Assembly: GCA_025399215.1 (NCBI GenBank)
Contig: MU621309.1
Coordinates: forward strand, 1-28,545
Length of the DNA stretch: 28,545 nt
Source of the DNA: Globomyces pollinis-pini
Lineage: Eukaryota > Chytridiomycota > Chytridiomycetes > Rhizophydiales > Globomycetaceae
Reading direction: 5' to 3'
Below the pieces are notes generated by a model. It did not search any database, was not told where the DNA came from, and worked only from the letters and a program-made list of their open reading frames with translations. This document shows, one piece after another, positions 22,007-28,545 of the stretch; the stretch's first letter is position 1; each line of letters opens with the position of its first letter. A program made the translations under genes and the position numbers.

Positions 22007-22322
22007 CGACTGACTGACTTTACGACGCGATTATTAAGCAGTTTTTTATGAAAACAATTTCTCGAATGAATTCAAACTAAAATATATATTAATTTGATCC
22101 TATTTCATGGTTTACAAGAGCTAAACCTATTGATTGAACCATTGGGATAATATCGTTTTTCTAATAGGATACATACAGATACATGACGAAAAGCAATTAA
22201 CAATTGAATGATCAATATTTAATTCGTATAATGAAATAATTGCATTAGCGTGATATTATTTAACATAATTTAAGATCCACACCAAACTTTGTTTACCTTT
22301 CAGAAAAAAAAAACAGGTGAAG
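22007..22322. promoter_or_regulatory. Shared divergent upstream region, RhoGEF and golgin-like genes
   Basis: A 316-bp AT-rich gap separates the start codons of two divergently transcribed genes, and both promoters must lie here or in the flanking UTRs. No convincing TATA element or repeated site was recognised. A run of nine A (22305-22313) sits just ahead of the golgin start. Confidence 0.4.
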
Positions 22323-23810
22323 ATGATTGTTGGAAAAGAGGACAAAATCAACATGGCCAAGGAGAAGCTAAAAGAATTTCAAAAAACTAAGGTGAACAAA
22401 TGGATCTATTAAACTTAGGCCAAAAAGTTGGAAAAGTTATCAGTTCAGACAGACTATCAAATAGATTGTCAATTGAATTCAGAGTATGGATTCTTATCAC
22501 CTATTGAGTCTGATACAGATAAAGATTCGACTAGTATATTGGCAGAAGAATTAGCAAATCAAGTAGACTTACTCACCAGCAAAAATTCTATATTAGAATC
22601 ATTAATAGCCTCTAAAGAAAATGAGCTGCTCAAGCAAATAGAAAAAATAGATAAATATGAACAAGAATTATTGGAAAAATCATCATTACTGGATCAGAAA
22701 GATAAACAACTTTCAAAGTTAAGAGTAGAATTCAACGAAACTATTCTCAGCCTCAATCAAGTCCAATTAAAACTATCAGAAACTGAATCGTCGTTGAGTG
22801 ATCTAAACATAGAACGATTGGAATTCAAAGCAACTAAAGAGTTGCAACTAGTTGATGTTTCTACGGAAACCGCAGAGGTACACCTTAACAAACAAGAAGC
22901 AATAACGTCGCATGATGATTCAAACAAAAAGATTTTGGAATTAAGTGAAGAAAATCAATTATTAAAGCAAAAATGTACAGAGCTTGAGGCTGAACATTTG
23001 AATCATAGCAGACAATTTGCCAGTTTCAACAATTTCAAAGAATCATTACTGTATAAAAAGATAGAAAATTTAGAGAATGAATTAGATTATTGCCAACTAG
23101 ACATGATTAAAAATGGACTTACTCCAATTGCAAGGACTCCAACGGTTGATATTGCCCCACTTTTACAACACTTTGATTCAAACGAGGCAATTACCCCTGC
23201 TAGTCCCGCAATAGAAGAATACAACGAACTGAAGGCTGAGTTGGAAGAAATGAATTCCAAACTTCAGAGATTGATGAAAATGTTTAATATTCAAGATGAA
23301 GTATCCCAAGACTCTTATGACAGACTCATCACATATCTAAATCAAATTTTAGTTGAATGGATTCAGACTCGTAGTGAGTTAGATGAAGCAAATGCAATTA
23401 TAGAACTTCAGCATACAAAAATCATGAAAGCCATGACATCTCAAGAAAATTCCAATTCCAAAAGACAAGAGAGGAATTCTAGAGTTAGTGTATCACATGA
23501 TTCAGTTCAGAGCATTCAGGGTATCATTGAAGAATTAAAAGGTGTATCTGTTGCTGAACCAGATCTGATTATCAAAATAATTGGTGACTTGGAGATTTTG
23601 AAAGAGATGTTTCAATCACTTCATTCCAAATTGTACGCTAAAACAGAGAGACTTGACTTTCAGATCTCTCTGAATGCTGAAATTAAAAGACTCTTGGTTG
23701 CTTCTTCTTTACCTCATAATGGAAAAGAATCTAACTCGTTATTAGTATTGTATAATGATGCCAAAGTAGAGATTGGAAAGCTGACTGAAGCTTTAGAACA
23801 ATTACAATAA
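22323..23810 (+). CDS. Golgin-like coiled-coil protein
   Basis: Exon 22323-22391, a 27-nt intron (22392-22418) and exon 22419-23810 (TAA) encode 486 aa. The N-terminus NMAKEKLKEFQKTKAKK matches the AKxKLxxFQxxK opening of golgin A/GM130-type and fungal Bug1-like proteins, where it serves Golgi attachment or GRASP partner contacts. The rest is mostly heptad-rich coiled coil (about 40-200 and 265-345), broken by a Pro-containing segment (TPIARTPTVDIAP) near 237. A Golgi tethering role is inferred from the N-terminal motif and overall design only; coiled-coil similarity is not diagnostic. The first exon was needed to recover the motif, since the long frame alone begins at 22428. Human GM130 is about twice this length. 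Confidence 0.6.
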
Positions 23811-23892
23811 TACGAAGAATAAATTATATTATAATCAGAGTTCGACATTGTAAAATTACTGCGATTATAAATTACCGCTTGCGAAATTTTTA

Positions 23893-23910
23893 AAGCCGGT
23901 CATATCGGCC
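23893..23910. promoter_or_regulatory. GC-rich inverted repeat upstream of CFAP58
   Basis: GCCG (23895-23898) and CGGC (23906-23909) form a spaced inverted repeat, a GC-rich island in otherwise AT-rich intergenic DNA about 130 bp before the CFAP58 start. It could be a transcription factor site. The arms are only 4 bp, so support is weak. Confidence 0.2.
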
Positions 23911-24037
23911 ACGGAAACTGATGAGTTTGATTTCAGTCACATTAGGTGTGTCAAAGCATATCATCAGTATGGAACATTAATCATTTAAACTAGAAAAAAA
24001 CGCGACAAATCTAATCTCTCACTCTTTTTTTAAAACA

Positions 24038-27000
24038 ATGGGTGATAGAGAGACCCCACAAGAACAAAACGAAGAAGACTATCAATCTGAAAACAACGAA
24101 AATGACAATAATCAGGAGTCGTATGACAATGAATCAGAGGAATTTGATGAGAACAGTGATGGCGATGAAGAAGAGTATGCTAATGACAGACCAGAAATTA
24201 TCATGACCGCTCGCGAAAATCCATTTGCAAGTTTAGAAGCTACAGATACAGCAGACGATACGGCTGCTGTTGAAATCTTTGATGAAGTACAAAAAAATAT
24301 GCAAGTTCTTGCTGGATTATCTACTAGTGAAGATATGGTGAAAGCCATTGAGAAATTGTCTGCCGAATATCAAAGAATGAATAATTTATTTCTTGAATCT
24401 AGACGACAGACGCGTACAGTTGCCAAAAAGGCGGGAGAAATGGCTCAAGAATTGACTGAAAATGGTGTCAAAGTGCAATCAATACTCAAAATGAATCAAA
24501 CTGATCGGCAAATGATTTCATCAATGAGAAAAGAATTAAAGAAAGCCTGGAAATGTGTTGAACAGAATGCAGAGAAAGAAGAAAAAACAAAAGAAATAAT
24601 ATCCAGCTTAAAGAATGAACTAATGGCAACTAAAATGGCGATTTCTGATGGAGCTGCTGTAAGCGAAACTGGTGGGTTAGGAAGAAACAAACTGCTTGCC
24701 TTGCAATTTGAGCAAGAGGAGCATTTGAAGAGATTGACCAAGGTATCTTTCCTATCTGGTACTAAAACTTAAGGCCAAAAATGAAATGGAATCTGAATTA
24801 GCAAATTCAGGAAATGAAATTAAATCACTAAAAGCAGACTTAGAGCAAGCACAGTTCAGAATCGATTCCCTCATCAAAGAAAGACTCTATATGGATGAAG
24901 AAATGTTATCGTTGAAGGAATATCTGACGTAACTACAATTTTATTTATACTCATGTTAGTGCAAAGAAATCTGAACATGACAGAGAAGTCCGAACAAGAG
25001 AGAAGGTGGAGCAATCATTACGAATAGCACTAGAAAATTCCGAAAAGAAAGAAACTGAACTAAAATTAAAGACAGAAGAGATTAAAAATCACCGAGAAAC
25101 AATACTGAAATCCGATTTAATGTTTCAAAACGAAAAATCCAGAGCTGACAGACTTGAGCAAGATATGGATATTACACATTCACAGCACATTCGTTTACAA
25201 ACTGATCACGACGAAGTTACAACTCTCTATCAAGTGCTGTTGAATAAATCTCAAGATCAGAACAGAAAGTTGAAGCAATGGGAGGAGGAAATTAGCCGTC
25301 TAAGGGAAAACTACAAAACGGTTACTAAATCAAAACAAGCACTAGTTAAAAAATATAAAGTATTGGAGGAGGCAAAAATGGGATCTGAAATGGAAAGAGA
25401 TAGTCTAAGGGTGATAATGTTGGTAGCTAAAATTTAGAGTATTAATTCCCACCTTCTACATGATTTGGACACCACAAAGAAAGAACTAGAGCAAGCAACC
25501 AAGAATTGCGATATGTTGACAAGAGAGCGTGATATTTCTCAAAAGAACTTTGTGAAATCGACATCAGCATCACTAAAACAATACAATGTCCTTAAATTAT
25601 CTGAACAGAACAAGAGAAATTTGGAACAAGAAATAAGTGCTTATAAGGATGAAGCACAAAAGATGAGAAAGGTTATTCAGACTTTATTTAACAACATCAG
25701 TTGATTTATAGCCTAGAAAAGGAACGGGACAATAAGATGAATGACGTATCTCATTTAAATCAACTCTTGGATGCACGAGATGAAGAAGTGAAAATGAAGG
25801 ATGTCATGATTTTTGATGCCAAAAAGAAGATAACGGAATTCGAAAAGAAATCTAAAGAACAACAAGTAACGAAACATGAAATATTGATATGTAATAGGCT
25901 TTATATGAGAATGTTCGAACTGATAGAAATGTATATTCTAAAAATCTGTTGGAATCACAAGATGAGATTATGGAAATGAAGCGCAAACTGAAAATCATGA
26001 ATCATCAAATTGAGCAATTAAAAGAAGAAATCACGTCTCGCGAAACTGTCTTGGTGAAGGAACATTTTGAACATTCGAAATTAGAGAAGGAAAAAGAAGC
26101 CCTCTTATTACAAATCGGAAAACTTCAACAGCAGCATGAAGAGTCTACCCATATGATTCAAAATCAGGAGAGCGAAGAAAACAAACTGAGACATATAATC
26201 ATGGAAGCGGATATGGAGAGGATTCGCCAGAAAAAGGAATATGATGCAGTGGTCCAAGAAAGGGTATCATGACAGATAAACTGACTTAATAGGACATCCT
26301 TGGAACTCAATTGATTAGAAGAAATGATGAATTGTCACTACTATACGAAAAGATCAAGATTCAAACCTCCACTTTAAACAAAGGAGAGATCCAATATCGA
26401 GAGAGACTTGAAGATATCCGAGTTTTGAGACTAGAAATCAAAAAACTCCGCAGAGAGAAGGCGATTTTACAAACTGAAACTCAAAACGTTGAGAGTTTAC
26501 GAAACGAAATTTTCAGATTGCAGCGAGACATTCTACGAGAGAGAACACGTGTAAAAGTTTTGGAGGGTAAATGAGTATTTCCACTAACATGAATAGAGGA
26601 ACTAGAATCACCAATGAATATTCACCGTTGGAGAAAGCTTGCAGGATCTGACCCATCGACGTTTGAGTTAATATCAAAGATCCAAACACTGCAAAAACGT
26701 TTAATAACCAAAACAGAGGAGGTTGTAGAAAAAGAGTTGATCATACAACAAAAAGAAAAGCTCTACAATGATGTCAAAAAAGTATTACAACGTCAACCAG
26801 GGCCAGAAATCATGGAAGAGCTGCAAACAGTTAGGGGAGCGGTAAAAACCAAAGTTAGAGAATCAAAGGCAATGAATCTTATTTGTAACATTGTAGGCTT
26901 TAGCTTCAGAACTAAACATGTATCACTCTCAAGTGAACGAATACAAATACGAAATTGAGCGACTTAATAGGGAAATGCAGGAATTAAAAGGAAAGTATTA

Positions 27001-27687
27001 TCAATTAAGGAAAAAACTTCAAACAGAGAAAAGGACCAAGGAAGCTTCTCGTGAAGTGGATTTATTTGGTTTATACGATGGAGCTACTCCTTATCCTGGA
27101 CACGAAGCATTACCAATTCTTCCAGGTCGGGGTACTACGACAATGTATACTATATAAATTTAAACGATTATAGGCGTTTGGAAAGCAGCTCCAAGGTATT
27201 CAAACCGAATATGGTATCTGGTCCACGGTTTTCAGGAGGTGGATTTAACATGTCGGCAGGACACCATTTCATACAAACTGAACCACTGGTACCACCAGCG
27301 GCAGTGGAAGACCCCCCTAAAGTAGATGACAGTATTGTTCTTCAAGATGTGGACAATTTAAGTACACAACCAATTGTTGAATTCAAGCAGTTGGATGCCG
27401 AAAGACTTATAGAGGAAGGAAAAGAAGCCTCAGTCAGCATTCCTGTTGTAAAATCAGAGGAAGTGATCAGTTTTGAAATTCACGAAAGTTCTGAGCAACC
27501 AGTGGTCTCAGAAGACTCAAAGCCACTAGATCAGGCTGAAATGGAAATTAGCACACCACAGCAAGATGTGAATGAGAAGCAAGACTGGACAATGGATGAC
27601 AATGAAGAAACACCTGCGGAATTCACTGGAAGTAAAGAAAATGTGCTTGCAGATGAGCCTGTAGAAGCGACAGAAGATGAGTATTGA
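24038..27687 (+). CDS. CFAP58: Cilia- and flagella-associated protein 58 (CFAP58/CCDC147)
   Basis: Ten exons: 24038-24742, 24774-24928, 24960-25410, 25438-25671, 25701-25865, 25898-26263, 26293-26566, 26597-26868, 26897-27144 and 27174-27687 give 1127 aa. Landmark matches to CFAP58 are YKDEAQK, VYSKNL with MKRKLKIM, LIRRNDELSLLYEKIKIQ, LEIKKLRREK, HRWRKL, LQKRLITKTEEVVEKELI, EYKYEIE and the C-terminal SGGGF. The protein is a coiled-coil axonemal component needed for motile flagella and sperm. Introns are 27-32 nt; the eighth (26869-26896) appears to use a GC donor. Relative to the roughly 870-residue human protein there is an acidic N-terminal extension of about 60 residues and an acidic C-terminal tail of about 160. 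The ATG has a good context (AACAATGGG). Its presence implies the organism makes a flagellated cell. Confidence 0.93.
26869..26896 (+). other. Probable GC-AG intron in CFAP58
   Basis: Removing the 28 nt that begin GCAATG and end TTGTAG joins RESK to ALASELNMY, in frame and colinear with the human protein around LSSELNMY. The nearest GT alternative (26854) would make a 43-nt intron and delete five residues that fill the alignment. The other CFAP58 introns are 27-32 nt. Confidence 0.7.
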
Positions 27688-28052
27688 ATAACCAATAAAA
27701 CATATGTATTTTTTTACGGAATGAAAGGTGGCAAATACATTGACCATACGTAAAGCCTTTTTTCAGACCAAAGGAATCTTGTGAGCAACCTATTTTCTTC
27801 TTGAAGTGTATCCAGTTATGAACAAAGAGATTTGTTAACTGTCATGGCACAACCCAAAACGGCAATAAAGGCCACATTTCAAGATCACCAGCAAACTTAG
27901 GGGTATCCATTGTTTGGTCAGTGTACTATTATCCACTTATGGGTCTTTTGCCACAAAGAGTGCCATTTGTGTGACCCTCAGGTCTCGGGTAAATTGGTGG
28001 CTTTGATCAGGAATGAGAATATAAATCATGATAGTCAGGAAAGTGAATTGCA

Positions 28053-28241
28053 ATGGACCTCTTATCAATTGCCTCTTCGGATGATTTTGATCAATGCTAC
28101 CACGAACCTCATATTAAATCAAAGGCAAACCTCAGTTTGGAAATCCCTGTACCTAATGTGTCATTAATTGTGAAAGAAATTGAACACACACCCCAAAATA
28201 ATGAACACACAGCCAATTTAATGAACACACAACCAATTTAA
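28053..28241 (+). CDS. Short hypothetical ORF, doubtful
   Basis: 62 codons starting MDLLSIASSDDFDQ. Composition is plausible for a protein, but there is no domain, no intron and no homology support. Its last 20 codons are made largely of the 20-bp tandem repeat, whose period is not a multiple of three. It may be a first exon of a larger gene or chance. Confidence 0.22.
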   Translation: MDLLSIASSDDFDQCYHEPHIKSKANLSLEIPVPNVSLIVKEIEHTPQNNEHTANLMNTQPI

Positions 28242-28256
28242 TGAACACACAACCAA
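28180..28256. repeat. 20-bp tandem repeat, about four copies
   Basis: The unit ATGAACACACAACCAATTTA occurs at 28221-28240, with one change (AGCC) at 28201-28220, a truncated copy at 28241-28256, and a more diverged 21-nt copy at 28180-28200 (TTGAACACACACCCC core). Such short arrays usually arise by replication slippage and can vary in copy number between strains. Confidence 0.85.
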
Positions 28257-28374
28257 AAATACTGAAAAATGGTAGCACCAACTTGGTTCATCACACAACC
28301 CATCTTTTTTTATTAAATTCATGTTAAATTCAATATAAAAAAACGTCCAAGAATCGGATGAGTTACTTATCCAA

Positions 28375-28399
28375 CCTTTTCTTCTCTTTTCTTCTCTTT
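28375..28399. repeat. Polypyrimidine tandem repeat
   Basis: The 10-nt unit CTTTTCTTCT is repeated twice and followed by CTTTT, giving a short homopyrimidine tract on the plus strand. It is low-complexity sequence with no evident function. Confidence 0.6.
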
Positions 28400-28545
28400 T
28401 GTTAACTTTACAACTCATGACATCAGCACAACTAAACATGCGCAAGCATGAATGGGAAAATTACAAACAAAATTAATATAGTCTTTAAATTTTGGAACTA
28501 ATGCTACAAGAATTCATTTAGATCAATCATTGGTATACAGAGGAA

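Larger units (their letters stand above)
27688..28545. other. 3' flank of CFAP58, mostly without recognisable genes
   Basis: A plus-strand frame without ATG (about 27809-27982) looks protein-like (NLGVSIVWSVYYYPLMGLL), and a short plus ORF lies at 28053-28241. A 20-bp tandem repeat occupies 28180-28256 and a polypyrimidine repeat about 28375-28399. I could not assemble a credible gene. The first part must contain the CFAP58 3' UTR (AATAAA at 27694-27699 follows the stop). Confidence 0.4.

Noticed and set aside
24112..24741. Minus-strand Ser-rich ORFs inside CFAP58 exon 1
   Set aside because: Antisense shadows of acidic and coiled-coil codons in a gene with strong homology.
27526..27747. Minus-strand 73-codon ORF over the CFAP58 tail
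   Set aside because: Antisense of the acidic C-terminal exon, with no independent support.
1..28545. tRNA genes, rRNA, CRISPR arrays, transposases or reverse transcriptases
   Set aside because: No cloverleaf-like sequence with a T-arm GTTCRAnnC outside coding exons, no regularly spaced direct-repeat array, and no transposase or polymerase motifs were found by eye on either strand.

Overview
This is a eukaryotic nuclear window of about 28.5 kb. It is AT-rich, gene-dense and uses the standard stop codons TAA, TAG and TGA. Spliceosomal introns are extremely small: 36 introns can be placed by frame and homology, and all are 24-32 nt long. The gene content (CUS2/Tat-SF1-type splicing factor, CYP86-clan-like P450s, DCR2-type phosphoesterases, a PPR protein, a fungal-style golgin and the ciliary protein CFAP58) suggests a flagellated, early-diverging fungus or close relative such as a chytrid, Rozella or aphelid. 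The organism assignment is inference only.

Left part (1-9221): the 3' end of a CUS2/HTATSF1-like gene on +; two tandem cytochrome P450 paralogs on - with identical exon layout; a region holding decayed or unrecognised coding sequence (4306-5100, -); a seven-transmembrane orphan on +; and two tandem metallophosphoesterase paralogs on - with a C-terminal membrane anchor. The downstream phosphoesterase copy lacks an obvious start codon and has lost one conserved metal-ligand histidine.

Middle (9222-22006): a PPR protein on -, a small two-exon gene of unknown function on +, then an 11-exon gene on - (22006 to 12660) encoding a predicted 3020-residue protein. Its architecture is acidic N-terminus, SH3, SH3, RhoGEF (DH), PH, then about 1900 residues of coiled coil. 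The PH domain and the start of the coiled coil lie in the same uninterrupted exon, so this is not two genes joined by mistake. It is the most unusual object in the window.

Right part (22323-28545): a golgin-like coiled-coil gene, divergent from the giant RhoGEF gene across 316 bp; then CFAP58 in 10 exons with acidic N- and C-terminal extensions; then about 860 bp holding a weak short ORF and a 20-bp tandem repeat. Three adjacent genes thus encode long coiled-coil proteins, in an organism that by its CFAP58 should build a motile flagellum. No tRNA, rRNA, CRISPR array or recognisable transposon was seen.
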